Origin: Toxonevra muliebris
Taxonomy: Eukaryota; Arthropoda; Insecta; Diptera; Pallopteridae
NCBI GenBank assembly: GCA_963691655.1
Contig: OY829326.1
Location: 95,535,235-95,599,234, forward strand
Length of the DNA: 64,000 bases
Reading direction: 5' to 3'
Positions 1 to 10,242 of the stretch are shown piece after piece (position 1 is the stretch's first letter; each line of letters opens with the position of its first letter). A model generated the notes under the pieces. That model had not been told where the DNA came from and made no database searches. It was given only the letters and a program-made list of their open reading frames with translations. A program made the position numbers and the translations under genes.

Positions 1-65
1 AAATTTAGCGCTTTTTACACGTTTTTTTTTTTGTGTCATATCATATGGTGCTTTTTGGTTTTAAA

Positions 66-167
66 AAGTGCAACTGGAAAGAAAAATCGATTTTCAACTT
101 TTGGATTGATCAGAAATTCAAAGTCGATTAATCGACTTTTTCGAAGTTTCGTTGCATGGAATAAACG
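66..167. repeat. Dispersed repeat, short copy
   Basis: About 100 bp whose core, GATCAGAAATTCAAAG then TCGATTAATCGACTTTTT, recurs near 1233-1275 and 3945-3980. The tail GTTGCATGGAATAAA is shared with the copy ending at 1293. The copies differ by point changes, so this is an old interspersed repeat. I see no coding potential and cannot name a family. The palindromic TCGATTAATCGA step is present in the first and third copies. Confidence 0.65.
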
Positions 168-212
168 AGGAGAATTTTGATATGAATTATTTATGTATGT
201 GTATTTTTTTAC

Positions 213-428
213 AATATATGAGCCGTTGCGTGCGAGACAAAACCAATGTAGAAATACATTGGTTTTGTAGAAGTGCTGTGCAAAATAGGGTTCTTGTAAA
301 ATTTATTTTCCAGATTTACAGGCAGCTTTATAGAACACATGTTCGACCTATTATTGCCCAAAGATGAAAACCCAAATAAAAAAAAAAAAATTTACTTACA
401 CCACTTTTGCACTCAGCGGCTCATATAT
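213..428. mobile_element. Small MITE-like inverted-repeat element
   Basis: The left end TATATGAGCCGTTGCGTGC (from about 213) and the reverse complement of the right end, TATATGAGCCGCTGAGTGC (about 410-428), match over roughly 19 bases with two mismatches. The enclosed segment is about 215 bp and non-coding. At 237-268 it contains a perfect 14-bp stem with a GAAA loop. A small non-autonomous DNA transposon is the simplest reading. The flanks are TATA-like, so no target duplication can be fixed. Confidence 0.5.
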
Positions 429-644
429 AAATTTTTTTTTTTTTTTTTAATTTTTATTGAATGGAATATAAAATAAGTAATTTAAAGTAAATAGTTTGTT
501 TTAAATGGCATCCCCTATTTTTTGCATTCCCAGGTAATGCAAAGTCGGAAGTATTAATTTTCGTAGGACATCGCCGTGCTAAAAATGTGTTGTGAAAGTT
601 ATAGCCTATAGGAGCTATGCATTTCTATACGTTCCATTTTCCTT
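429..644. other. AT-rich stretch, nothing recognised
   Basis: Homopolymer-rich sequence (a T-run near 435-447, short A-runs). I see no open frame with family resemblance and no inverted repeat. Confidence 0.5.
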
Positions 645-885
645 CTCGATAGTTATGAGTAACCAAAATCAAATTTTTAATGCGATATTGGTATGTGTGA
701 CCAAAAAAAAATATTTTTGTGGTGGAAATAGTTATGGGTAACCAAAAAAAAAAACATGTTTGGTTGTGATATTGGTTATTGGCAACCAAAATAAAGTGTT
801 AATTATGGTTTTGGTTATGGACGGAGAACCAAAATAAAATTTTAGTTGCCGTAATTGTTATGGGCAACCGTTCTCCATTGTAACG
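645..885. repeat. Degenerate short tandem array (GGTTATGGG..AACCAAAA)
   Basis: Five imperfect units, each with a GTTATGGGTAACCAAAA-like core followed by an A-rich spacer and ATATTG or TTTTGG. Units start near 649, 729, 774, 815 and 857, about 40-80 bp apart, and decay along the array. The core is partly palindromic (GGTTATgggtAACC). No coding role is visible. Possibly a relic of a satellite or of the internal repeats of an element. Confidence 0.5.
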
Positions 886-957
886 GTTATCTGCTAACTT
901 TTTTAAAAACCCTCAGCAGTTATGTCCCCGATTCTAAGATAAACTACGAAAAAATTT

Positions 958-1296
958 TATTCGTTTATTCGTAGTTAACATTGAAATTTCAAATGTCTGC
1001 TATAAAATAAAAAACAGAATTTAAAACTCAATGCTAAATATGGACAAAAGATTTCAACGTGCTTGAAATTTAAATACAAAAATAAAACTAAATTTCAGTG
1101 TAGTTGGCTGTGCAAAATATTAGCAACTGCGTATTTTTTTTTTTTTTTCATAGAATTTTTATAACGGGAAATATTTTTTTTTCTTTTCATACACTTGCTT
1201 TCTTTACAATTTATTTGAATTTTAAACTTTTAAATTGATCAGAAATTCAAAGTCGATTGATCAACTTTTTCAAATTTTTGTTGCATGGAATAAAAA
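958..1296. repeat. Dispersed repeat, long copy 1
   Basis: Shares at least five ordered blocks with 3598-3985: TTCGTTAACATTG-like, AAATTTCAAATGYCTGC, a CTCAATGCTAA block, GTGCTTGAAATTTAAATAC, and GATCAGAAATTCAAAG plus TCGATT. Block order and spacing are kept, so the two are copies of one 340-390 bp repeat. No long open frame exists in either copy. A MITE fragment at 1307 abuts the 3' end. Confidence 0.7.
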
Positions 1297-1306
1297 AAAA
1301 TGTTGA

Positions 1307-1434
1307 TAGTGGCTGTTGACACTGGCGCAAGCATGAATGCCTGTCTGAAAGAGAGGTAGAAAAAATAGTTAGTTCGAAAAACACAGGCGAGTTTCTATCT
1401 TTTACTACCTATTTTTTTCTACCTCTCATATCCA
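1307..1434. mobile_element. Truncated copy of the 170-bp MITE
   Basis: Starts TAGTGGCTGTTGACACTGG, then GCGCAAGCATGAATG, a GAAAGAGAGGTAGAAAAAATAG block, ACAGGCGAGTTTCTA and CTACCTCTC. This is the same order as the full element at 7641-7810. The right terminal inverted repeat is missing, so the copy is broken after the CTACCTCTC block. Confidence 0.75.
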
Positions 1435-3098
1435 AAATGCATATGTGGGAAAAATATAAAATCTGCACAATGTGATAACACTATTTTTCTTGATGTGATT
1501 TTCACCGTTATTTGAAAAAAAGTATTTTTTCACATCACAACATAGTGATTTCGATGACTTTGTAAGAGATTTAAAAAAATATTTATCGAAATATATTTCC
1601 AATTTTAAAATATAATAACGTCACAAGTATTTTTTCACTAATTCAAGAAAGATTATCTGCGGAGAGCTGCGATTTTTCGATTTTTCCCCTAAAAACAATA
1701 ATAAAAATTAAACCAATAATATGCCAATAACAGTCCACAAGGTCCTTGTTCATGGCATCGACATAGTCGAGTACTTCGGTTTGTCAATTGTAGCCCTATC
1801 TGAGGAAGCCTTAGAATCGCACCACAAAGATATTAGAAAATTTTGAATAAATTTTACAAGAAAAACTTCCCCTGAAGCATCAAATTGTGATCTGATCGTT
1901 TCCCTTCTCATGTTATTAGAGCAAATCACCAAGGTAAAAAATACAAGATTAACTTTTAGATGAAATGTTGTCTGGAAAGCAGTATCAAGTACTGAATATC
2001 GAATAATATTGATGATAGCGACTAAGCGAAAAAATGTCTTGCACTTTCTTACTAACACTGCGCCACAAAATCTAGTTTTTTTTTTTTCATCGAACTGGTG
2101 ATTTGACATGTAGTCTTGAGTATTTTAATTAACCTAATTCCGCCACTGCCACGTCCACCTCCCGTATAAAATTAAAAGGCTATAATTTAAACATTATGTA
2201 AGATGTGACTATAAAAATCTGTAGTTATTTTGATATTTTATTTTATACTTATAACCATTACAAAAAGTAGGTATAATCCGATTACTGCCACGCCCACTTT
2301 CCACACAAATCTAAAACAAATACGATCAAAAATGATGAGCATATTTCGTTTTTGTAGGCACATATTTGTTTCCATTATAGACTAAACAATTTCATTCAAT
2401 TTCATCTAATGACTTTCTTTAAATAAAATATTCCATATTCCAACTAATTTCTGCTACTCGTTCGTATTATTTTTGTTTTACGTTTGTACTATTTTCCAGC
2501 ACTTGTTATTTTCTCATGCGAATATGCGCGGAGTAAGTTCTTCATTCGTCGACGTTTTGTTCTTTCAGATGCATCTTCATGCCGAACTTGATGCCTACCG
2601 CCGCTTGTGCTAGGTTTCTATGGAACCAGCAATTAATATATTAAGAAATTAAAAAAAAAACAAAAACAATCATACGTCATCCAAATCAAAGTAAAAATTT
2701 GAGTCAAGCCAAACATGATGCTTTTCCTTGAACCTCTTTTTCACCCTTCCATTTTTTTTTTTTACAAAATAGTGTGCAAAAACATCGCCGAAGTTGAGAA
2801 AAGTGAAAAAAAAAAAAAAAAAAATTGTGTTTGCAGGAAAATACACACAGATTTCTCAAGTTTTCTTAACCCTTCGGAGGGCGCGTTCTGAAAAGTTACG
2901 CGAAAGGGCGCGTAGCGGCAATCTAACAGCAAGGTGAATTTCATAGTATCGACTGCAATTTTTCTTATTTATAGCAAAAAAAAAAAAAAAAGAAATCATT
3001 AAAATAAAACAGGAGATTGCTTTCTAGTAATATTGAAATATATTTTAAGCATTTATTTTTAAATGTTTAACCGTTAAGAAATTGAAAAATGTTGATAA
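1435..3098. other. Intergenic AT-rich DNA, nothing recognised
   Basis: Long A/T runs, no protein-like frame and no extended inverted repeat. Two copies of a short C-rich module, ACTGCCACGYCCAC, lie at 2145 and 2284. The same module recurs near 31565 and, in part, near 11689 and 29101 (reverse). A 119-codon open frame on the minus strand (1750-2109) has no family features and looks like chance. Confidence 0.5.
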
Positions 3099-3250
3099 CA
3101 TTTCTGCGATAATGAACGAAAACCGAAGAAAAACGGTTTTCAACATATTAAATAAAAAAAAAAAAGCAGAACAAAAAATATTATTTTTTTTTAGTAAAAT
3201 ATTTTGAAAATCGTTATTTTCCTCGGTTTTCGTTCAATATCGCTAAAATG
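3099..3250. repeat. Imperfect inverted repeat, ~50-bp arms
   Basis: The left arm (3099-3147, ...GCGATAATGAACGAAAACC...) pairs with the right arm (3200-3250) read in reverse (GCGATATTGAACGAAAACC). Similarity continues through a CGRTTTTCAA block. Arms are about 50 bp and the A/T spacer about 52 bp. Likely a foldback or MITE remnant. No coding content. Confidence 0.6.
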
Positions 3251-3597
3251 AATAGTTTTAGGATTTTGTCATTTTCTAAAACCATAGTTTGTATTCAAAA
3301 CGAAAAATTTTTTTCTCACATATCCACATCCGATTACACCAGCAGTGTTAGACAAAAATTTTCCTTACACCTTTTCTTATAATAGATTCTCAGAATTAAA
3401 CTTCGAGAAATGCACAGCACCACCTTCAATAAGCTGTACCGAAACCTCAACCAAGACGTTTGGTAAAATCTTATATAGGGTTTTTATTGTTACTTTTCAG
3501 CTATCATAGTTGTTACGCTGGATCCAAACATAACCCCATATATTGTTGTATCACTGTGTTATTAGATGTACATAGATAAGTGAGACGAAAATTTAAA
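3251..3597. other. Unassigned DNA between repeats
   Basis: AT-rich, with no open frame of interest. GAGAAATGCACAGCACC near 3404 begins a slightly GC-richer stretch, but no protein family or repeat is recognised. Confidence 0.4.
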
Positions 3598-3985
3598 TTT
3601 TATTCGTTAACATTGATTTTCATATTAGAAATTTCAAATGCCTGCCATAAGAATGGAAAAGACAGAAAGACTTAAAGAATTTGAAAGTCAATGCTAACTA
3701 TAGATAAAAAATTTTAATGGGCTTGAAATTTAAATACAAAAATGAAACTTAATATCAATGCTGGAGTAGTTGGCGCTGCCAAACCTGTTTTTTATTTTCA
3801 TAGAAAAGAATTTAAAATTTTATAACGGGTAATATATATATTTTTTTTGATGAACTTGCTTTGTTCTTTATAATTTATTTGAATTTTTTTATTTTGTCAG
3901 TTCTAGGGATGTGCAACTGGGAAGAAAAATAGATTTTAGACTTTTCGATCAGAAATTCAAAGTCGATTAATCGACTTTTTAAGTC
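3598..3985. repeat. Dispersed repeat, long copy 2
   Basis: Direct-orientation relative of 958-1296, ending with the same AGAAATTCAAAGTCGATTAA block as the short copy at 66. Here the GTGCAACTGGGAAG block precedes the end, as in the short copy (GTGCAACTGGAAAG). That lets the three copies be ordered along one consensus. Non-coding. Confidence 0.7.
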
Positions 3986-4480
3986 CATTATGTTCAGCAA
4001 AGCAGTGGAGCAAATCAATCTGAGTAACTTTGCCGCATATCAAAAAATTCCAGTACTCAAAAAAAAAAAATAATAAATTTGAACTAACGTATCGCCATAG
4101 TGCTATTGTTCGTTGACTGTGACTTAATATTTTTTTTCAAATCTGGTAATCAACATGAATAAATTTTAAGTAATTCATATAGTAGTTATGAATTATCAAT
4201 TCTGCAAATTCAACGAGTAATTCGAGACCACTTTTTTATTTTCAAAATATGTAGTAGCAATACAAAATTTTTGAATTTTGTCTGTTAATTGAATTAAGTA
4301 TGTTAGGCGCGATTTATTTCCTTCTTGATTTTAACAGTCTTTTGAAACAGTTTCTATAATATTTATTTAAAATCGGCTTACAAAAAAATAAACTTCAGCT
4401 GTTTCCTTTTTACCACAGATATATTTATCTCTATATGGTAACGACGTGGTGTGAACTTTTTTTTAACATCATCTTTTGAA
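3986..4480. other. Unassigned AT-rich DNA
   Basis: No open frame or repeat recognised. Confidence 0.4.
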
Positions 4481-5310
4481 TTATTTTGATACTACGCAGA
4501 GCCGACATAGATAACGAAACGTTAATTTTAAGAGGCAAAACTGTTCCAAATTATGTTGAGTTCTCGCACAACTTCTATGTATGCATATATCGCAAAGCAC
4601 GAAATCTTGAATTCCACCACTGCCGTCATTTTGATTTATACAATATAGGCAATAGTCGATTTCGTTTGAATATTGCAGGCATTTAGTCGCGAGTGAATTT
4701 ATGTATTTTACGGGACAAAAACTATTTGAATTCTTTTTCTTAAATAACAAGTTTTCAGCTGCAGCTAGTATAAAATACCCACAGCTCCGTCAATCCTTTA
4801 AGTACAGCGTTTTAAAATAAATTTTTTCTATTGTCCGTCCCTTGTTGGGGAAGTTATACTCCAACTGTATGATTTTGCAGTGGTGTTGTAGAAATGCACG
4901 AAATTTTAAAATCCATGGTAAAACGTATCGCAACGAGAGTTGTTGTTTTCCCTGTGGATAAAAAAAACAATGTTTTAGTAGCACAGAGTTACAATACCTA
5001 GACACAAGTGTTCATCTATATTAACTGGGAGTAAGATAACTTTTATTATCTCTGGAATGTTTATATACCGAGGAAAATATGGGTTTTCCTGATTTTTCAA
5101 ACATCCGGCATTGTTGATTACATAAACATCCGATACTGTGGATTCAACGAACATTGTATTTTTTGATGTCGTTTCTTTGACAAAAAAAATGGTCATGAGT
5201 ACTCTAATAATGAAGTAATCCAACCATTTATCGGCCCCAATGTTACTTTTTGTCATGAGGGCATTGTATTCACTTATAATTTGTAAAACTGCTTCGAACA
5301 CAGACTAGCA
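4481..5310 (-). pseudogene. Ulp1-like protease plus PHD-finger relic
   Basis: Two minus-strand frames read in order. The upstream one (5301-4975) resembles the front half of a Ulp1/SENP-type C48 cysteine protease domain. It has an ADKWLDYFII segment like the W-L-D-D entry motif, then VILLPVNIDEHLCLGIV, matching the P-V-N-x-x-E-H-W block. The catalytic His position (EH) is present but the following Trp reads Leu. The later Asp and Cys blocks are lost in frame changes between 5000 and 4790. The downstream frame (4750-4481) shows a C4HC3 PHD-type pattern: CLYC, CDIC, HRSC and CRLC in the expected order. Such protease/PHD pairs occur in insect transposon-borne genes (family knowledge). Transposon origin here is an inference. 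The frameshifts make it a relic. Confidence 0.5.
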
Positions 5311-6588
5311 ATTATAATTTTAGCAATAATTCCATTTGGCGAAATTTCCAATTTTTGCCTTAGAATTTTTATCTTTTGCCTCTATTTGTTTGATAAAATT
5401 TTTGGATAGTTGAATAGCCGAAACAAGTTCTTTAAGTCTGCTCCGCGTACAATATGTGTAGTTGTGGCTTGCTTTTGTCAACTAATTTTTCTTAGACTAC
5501 TTTTCATCCTTAGCAAGAGGAAATTTGTTTTGAGGCACAACGTTCCTTTGGAATATTACTTTCGATTTCCAAGTAATAACATTCTCTTTTGCTTTTAATA
5601 GCCTCAAAAATCGTTCCAGTTGTACAGGTAAACCTCCGAGCGATACGTTTGAATCTAAACAGAGGCATTCTTATTTTTTTGATGCTCTTCTATTCTACCA
5701 TTTGTTATGCTCTTCTCTGACCGTATATTATAATTGCTTCCATTGTTAATAATATTACTCCACACAGTGGAACATATGCCACATATCTTTTTTTAATTAA
5801 TAATTCTTAATAAAAGTGAATCAGTGTGCTGGAGTTTGATTCCACTAGCAATTCGCAAAAATAATGATAACATTTTTTTATTTTATTGCAATTGGTTTCA
5901 TCATATGAAATGTTCACTAATTTACGATGTAACGTTATGCTGATATCGCACAATGCATACTTTAAGCACTATTTTAAAATTCAGTGCACTTCACTCACAA
6001 CACCATGAACTAAATTTATATAATTAAATAGTTTCATTTCATTATACGCCATGCAAGCTGCATTTAAAAAGACTTGGCTGAAGTCTGTAACCATAGTTGA
6101 ATATATTGGCCACAATCTGAGTTATAAGCATCATCTTCCATTTGGAGGTCTGACCACTAGAGCAGAATAGTATATGGCTTTGCTAACCTCCTTAAAATCT
6201 GCCATTATACTGCCTTTAGTATCCAAGTGCCCCAAATTATATTTAAAATCGACATTTTTAAAACATTGTATTTGTCGGTCACTAAATAGATGGGTGTCCA
6301 GTTCTCTGGATGCTTTTTGTATAAAGGCATCCTTTTCCCCATCCATCATTAGAAGGACATCTGTAAAATCATCCGTCATTTAAGGCCCTCGATTCGAATT
6401 TTCTGAATGAATTGTCCGAAACGATATCTTGCAGGTTTTTCTCATTCTGCAAAATATTGTCTTGCCGTTTTAGCCATCTCTTGACGATATTCTAAAGGGT
6501 ACATATTTAAAAATTGACTTTTGAGGATTTAACGCTTTTTGCCTTTAACTTGTCCAGTTATATAAGACTTCCCCCTACCCCCTTTAAT
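5311..6588 (-). pseudogene. Coding-like scraps upstream of the Ulp1/PHD relic
   Basis: The minus strand keeps short protein-like runs that change frame. One lies near 5640-5500 (GGLPVQLERFLRLLKAKE is readable). An 82-codon frame lies at 6379-6131 (...TDVLLMMDGEKDAFIQK...). I recognise no family. Same strand and proximity suggest they are exons or decayed parts of the gene that ends in the PHD finger. They could also be chance frames. Confidence 0.25.
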
Positions 6589-7100
6589 CTATATTATCAA
6601 CTCGGCAAAGTATTCTCCAACTATTGTGGTAAAAAACATTGAGCTACGACAATTTTCATATCGGGATATAAAACGTATTTTAAATAAATATTTTAATTGT
6701 TTGTCACTTCCTTTAGCCACCGTTATACACTGAGTAGCTTTTTCTAGTTCAGGTCTCAGAAAAAATAAATAGGCCGTAGTTAAATCATTGTTTTCATTAA
6801 TGATATTAAAATATATCTTTTTATTCAAATATATTTCGAATTCGCAGTCTTTGTTCGGAATACTTGGTTCCTCTGATATTTTTGTAATCTGCAAATTTTG
6901 ATAACCGGAATTTTTGTTCGATATTTTTGTATCCTGCAAATTTTGGCAACCGTCAATTTGGCTTAAACGGTTTGCGATTGTTAATACTGATTTCATATCA
7001 GAACAGCAGTCGCTAATACCATTACCTCTGCCTTTGTAATTAATATCGTTACCAGATATATTGAAGCCGTAATCCGTGGCTTCATCTGCAATATCCTCAT
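6589..7100 (-). pseudogene. Unknown coding-like exon with internal repeat
   Basis: The frame is open for roughly 170 codons on the minus strand (about 7100-6589), longer than expected by chance in this base composition. It has a soluble, mixed composition, with acidic and polar residues at the front. It contains a short internal duplication: GCQNLQDTKIS and GYQNLQITKIS are separated by six residues. No domain is recognised. It lies in line with the downstream protease and PHD relics on the same strand and may be an exon of the same transposon-type gene. Confidence 0.35.
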
Positions 7101-7317
7101 GACAACCTCATCACCGCGTGTGTTTTTTGTTTCTTGAGAATTCTTGGCTCACCATCCATATAGTAGCTCATAATCAAAACGAAATCATTTTTTTTTTTTT
7201 TTTCTAAAAAATGCCTTGCAAATTTATAATCCTTATCATTATTTATACTTACGAAATACTGAATATCTATACTTAAAAAAAAATTACTTAAAAATTTTAA
7301 GCATTTACTAAAATATC

Positions 7318-7433
7318 AATTATCTTCTTATTTAACATTAATGGGTCCCCCTCAGCGGCTTCCATCGCCGAAAACAAATTTTCGGCAAATGCCAGAGGTG
7401 TTAGATTAAGCCGAGATTTGTTTTTAGCCTGAA
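7318..7433 (-). pseudogene. Putative spliced exon, function unknown
   Basis: On the minus strand a CTCTTTCAG acceptor precedes a 40-codon frame with good protein character (AKNKSRLNLTPLAFAENL, then FSAMEAAEGDPLML, KKIIDIL) and no internal stop. It runs into a stop shortly after. The acceptor plus frame suggest a genuine exon, possibly an upstream exon of the minus-strand gene at 4.5-7.1 kb. The family is unknown. Confidence 0.35.
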
Positions 7434-7640
7434 AGAGGAAACAATTTACATGACACTTTCAGAAATACATACATATCAAGAGTACCAGAATGGAATCAAT
7501 TACTATTTTTTCTGCTTATCTTGCAGAGTCAAGTTGAACAGTAAACAAAAAAAAAAAAACAACGAAGTGCAAATCGACCTACTAGATATGTACTACGACT
7601 GATTGAGTTAATACAAAATCCAAAAAAAATCTGGAGCTTA

Positions 7641-7810
7641 AGTAGTTATTCACACGGGCGCAAGCATGAACCACTGTCTGAAAGAGAGAGGTAGAAAAAA
7701 TAGGTAGTTTGAAAAGGACAGGCGAGTTTCTAACTCTTTCTTAGTACTTATTTTTGCTACCTCTCTCTTTTAGACAGACGTTCATCCTTGCGCCCGTGTG
7801 AACAGCCACT
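7641..7810. mobile_element. MITE, 170 bp, ~31-bp terminal inverted repeats
   Basis: The left end AGTAGTTATTCACACGGGCG and the right end read in reverse, AGTGGCTGTTCACACGGGCG, both continue as CAAGSATGAAC. That gives about 31 bp of terminal inverted repeat with few mismatches. Subterminal blocks GAAAGAGAGAGGTAG and CTACCTCTCTC extend the symmetry, so the whole element can fold. TA flanks both sides, which fits a TA target duplication but is not diagnostic. There is no reading frame, so it is non-autonomous. A truncated copy lies at 1307-1434. Confidence 0.8.
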
Positions 7811-8559
7811 AATATGCTATTTTTTACTTTGTGTATAATGTCAAATAATATGAAATTTCCAGAATGTTTAAAATAACATTTTCTCAATAGAATTTTAACA
7901 TTAAGTAGGTACCACCTCACTCAAAGAACTATTTTTCCCAAAAACAATCATCACTTCTTTGATTATATAGTGTTATTGATATTGCGCTTGCTAACGCCAC
8001 ATATTTTTGTATTCATTTAATCATTTTTTTTTTTAAATTTAAATTTTAAACCGTTTTGTTTAAAAAAAAAAACACGTGACTCCTACGTTTATTTTTGTTT
8101 TTCGTTTGAATTTACTTGCTTTTTTTTAGTATGAACATAATGTACCGTGTTTTTATTCCTCAGGCGAGCTGCTTAAGTCTTTGTATCTTTTTCTTTCACA
8201 CAAATAGAAATTATCAAATTTAAACTCGAAATTTTAAAATCAAAGGTTACTATACAAAAAAAGATTGTCGTGTATATATTTTATCTTCTCTTGTTATAAG
8301 ATCTACAAGCAAAGTCAACCCAAATATACTGAAAAAAGTCGAAAAAATACATATTGAAATTTATTTAAATTTTCATTTCACTTTATAGACGAAAAGAATA
8401 ACAACCCAAATACATTTACGCTTGCGATCGTCACTTTTCAGAAGAAATTAAGTTGAAAAGCAAGTTAAAAGAGATGCTGTTCCTGACCAAAATCTATTTT
8501 TGATAACAACAATTTGAGTTACCTAGCCATGTAACCTCTTTACATTTCATCCTCTTTGA
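7811..8559. other. AT-rich DNA, nothing recognised
   Basis: No family-like frame and no inverted repeat. It ends at the TTA target site of the CACTG element. Confidence 0.4.
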
Positions 8560-8562
8560 TTA

Positions 8563-9992
8563 CACTGTAATACAAAATTTCACTTTAAAAATATAACATG
8601 AACCAAAGTATGTTTTCTAAACTAAATCAAGGACGCTGAACACGAAAATCATATTCATTTTTTTTTCTATGGGTAAGTTTTCGAGATATGACAAAATAAC
8701 GGTTTTTCAGTTACAGTTTTATTTACAGGCTAATATCTATTTAACTATAGTATCGACCGATCCAAGTTGTATATCATTATAATTATATTACGCGTCTTAT
8801 GCTGCTAATTTTGTTAAAATCGGATTGTAAATGACTGAGATATAGATGTTGAAAGTTCAAAGTCGTGGGCCACCACTTGAACTTTTGCAATTTTTCGCTG
8901 TCGGATCTTCCGTGATCAAGAACCAGCAGTAGTCTGCGATCATGCCCTCATCCTTGAATCTTTGATATCGTCTTTCGATTTTAGCCATATCTTGGTGGAA
9001 ACGTTCGCCCTGCTCGTCACTTTCTGCAACCAGATTTGGTGGAAAGAAGTCGAAATGGCTGAATGAAAATTGTATCTTGGGAGACATATTCGCACTTGAA
9101 TTTTTGGAATTAAATTTATTTATCGTTAATAAATGAATAAGGAATCAAACCTTAAATTCACCGTAAATCAAACTTACCAATATCATTGTATTTTTCCAAC
9201 ATTACGTCGATGGAATAGGCATGATTGTCACTTTTACAATTTCTAAAAAATGTTTGAACAACATTCGCAAATGCTTCTCGTTTTGACTCACTTATATACA
9301 TTCAGTAATCCAGCATCGTCGAACAATTTGCGGATTTGATGTAATGATTTCATTGCGCTAGCGTTATTTTTCAACGTCCTAACGAAATTCTTCATGAGAC
9401 CAAACATGATGTGGAGGGGCGAAAGAATGATTCGGTTTTTATCGACGAGTGCATCGTTAATAATATTGTGCCCCCCGAAGTATGTTGGATTCGCTGCGGC
9501 CAAACATATTCAGAGTAAAAGTGTGCGTGAAAATTTCAAGTGCTTCATCATTTTCTAGACCAGAACGAATTTTGTGAAAAATTTCGAGTTTTCGAGAATA
9601 TTTTACTTTTACTCAATCCTTGTTTACTTTCTCATTTTTGATCCGATTGCTATCGTTTTATGCTTAAATGTGATGAAATGGTCTATCGATTAAAAAAATA
9701 AAACTTCATATTTTGTGATTACTTTTTGTGAGAAAGAAAACTTAGCCCACGACTCGAGTGAAAATTTCTTAAAAATCACACGAAAATTGAACTTTCAACA
9801 TCTATATCTCAGTCATTTATAATCTGATTTCAACAAACTTGGCAGCATTACACGCATTTTATTATCGTTATTTTTTCATATCTCCAAAACTTACCCATAG
9901 AAAAAAATGAATGTGATTTTCGTGTTCATCGACCTCGAAATAGTTTAGAAAATATACTTTGGTTCATGTTATATTTTCACTGTATTCCAGTG
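8563..9992. mobile_element. EnSpm/CACTA-type element, CACTG ends, long TIRs, TTA duplication
   Basis: The element begins CACTGTAATAC and ends GTATTCCAGTG. TTA lies immediately outside on both sides (8560-8562 and 9993-9995). The ends are arms of a long imperfect inverted repeat. Shared blocks include AAAATATAACATGAACC, AACACGAAAATCA, TATGGGTAAGTTTT, ATGACTGAGATATAGATG and TTGAAAGTTCAA. The similarity runs from 8563 to about 8870 on the left, with one insertion near 8700-8790, and from about 9750 to 9992 on the right. CACTR ends plus a 3-bp duplication are the hallmarks of the EnSpm/CACTA superfamily (family knowledge). The interior holds a broken protein on the minus strand. A complete but inactive copy. 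Confidence 0.8.
8857..9503 (-). pseudogene. Arthropod-type uncharacterised element protein, broken
   Basis: Two minus-strand frames match consecutive parts of a protein that, from memory, is widespread as an uncharacterised or transposon-like protein in arthropod genomes. The first (9503-9288) carries RIILSPLHIMFGLMKNFV, the family's L-P-P-L-H-I-K-L-G-L-M-K-N-F-V block. The second (9087-8857) carries FSHFDFFPPNL, then SDEQGERFHQDMAKIERRYQ and ADYCWFLI. Between them the usual intervening region is missing or frame-shifted (9288-9087), and there is no intact start. The bounding CACTG terminal repeats suggest this was the element's own protein, perhaps its transposase, rather than cargo. Its biochemical role is unproven. 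Confidence 0.65.
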
Positions 9993-10112
9993 TTATAGTT
10001 ATCTTAAACGTTCATTGAGTTGACTAAAGGAAAAAACTTTGCACGATTTTGTTTGCAGCTGGCTGAGGTCTCCAGGCTATACTAATATTAGCATATAGGT
10101 TTTATAATTTAG

Positions 10113-10242
10113 AACTCGTGGTTTCATTCAGGAGCAGCGATTTATTTCTATACCTCGTGATGAAATGCCTCTGATGGCTCGTTTAGAATATTATAGGCAC
10201 CTCGACAAAGTTAGACACCCTGGTCACCCTATCACTATTAGT
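10113..10242 (+). pseudogene. Short coding-like exon, unknown protein
   Basis: After a possible acceptor (TTTATAATTTAG) the plus strand encodes about 43 residues without a stop. The composition is clearly protein-like: RTRGFIQEQRFISIPRDEM, then MARLEYYRHLDKVRHPGHP, then a stop. No family recognised. The flanks have no supporting frames. It may be a remnant of a transposon gene. Confidence 0.3.

Noticed and set aside
152..367. 71-codon plus-strand open frame
   Set aside because: It spans the small inverted-repeat element and its hairpin; no protein character.
1750..2109. 119-codon minus-strand open frame
   Set aside because: Long for the region but with no domain, no conserved blocks and no supporting splice or neighbour signals.
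4486..4686. Plus-strand open frame over the PHD region
   Set aside because: Antisense shadow of the minus-strand zinc-finger frame, which carries the Cys/His pattern.
6174..6383. Plus-strand open frame
   Set aside because: Antisense shadow of the minus-strand coding-like frame; no features of its own.
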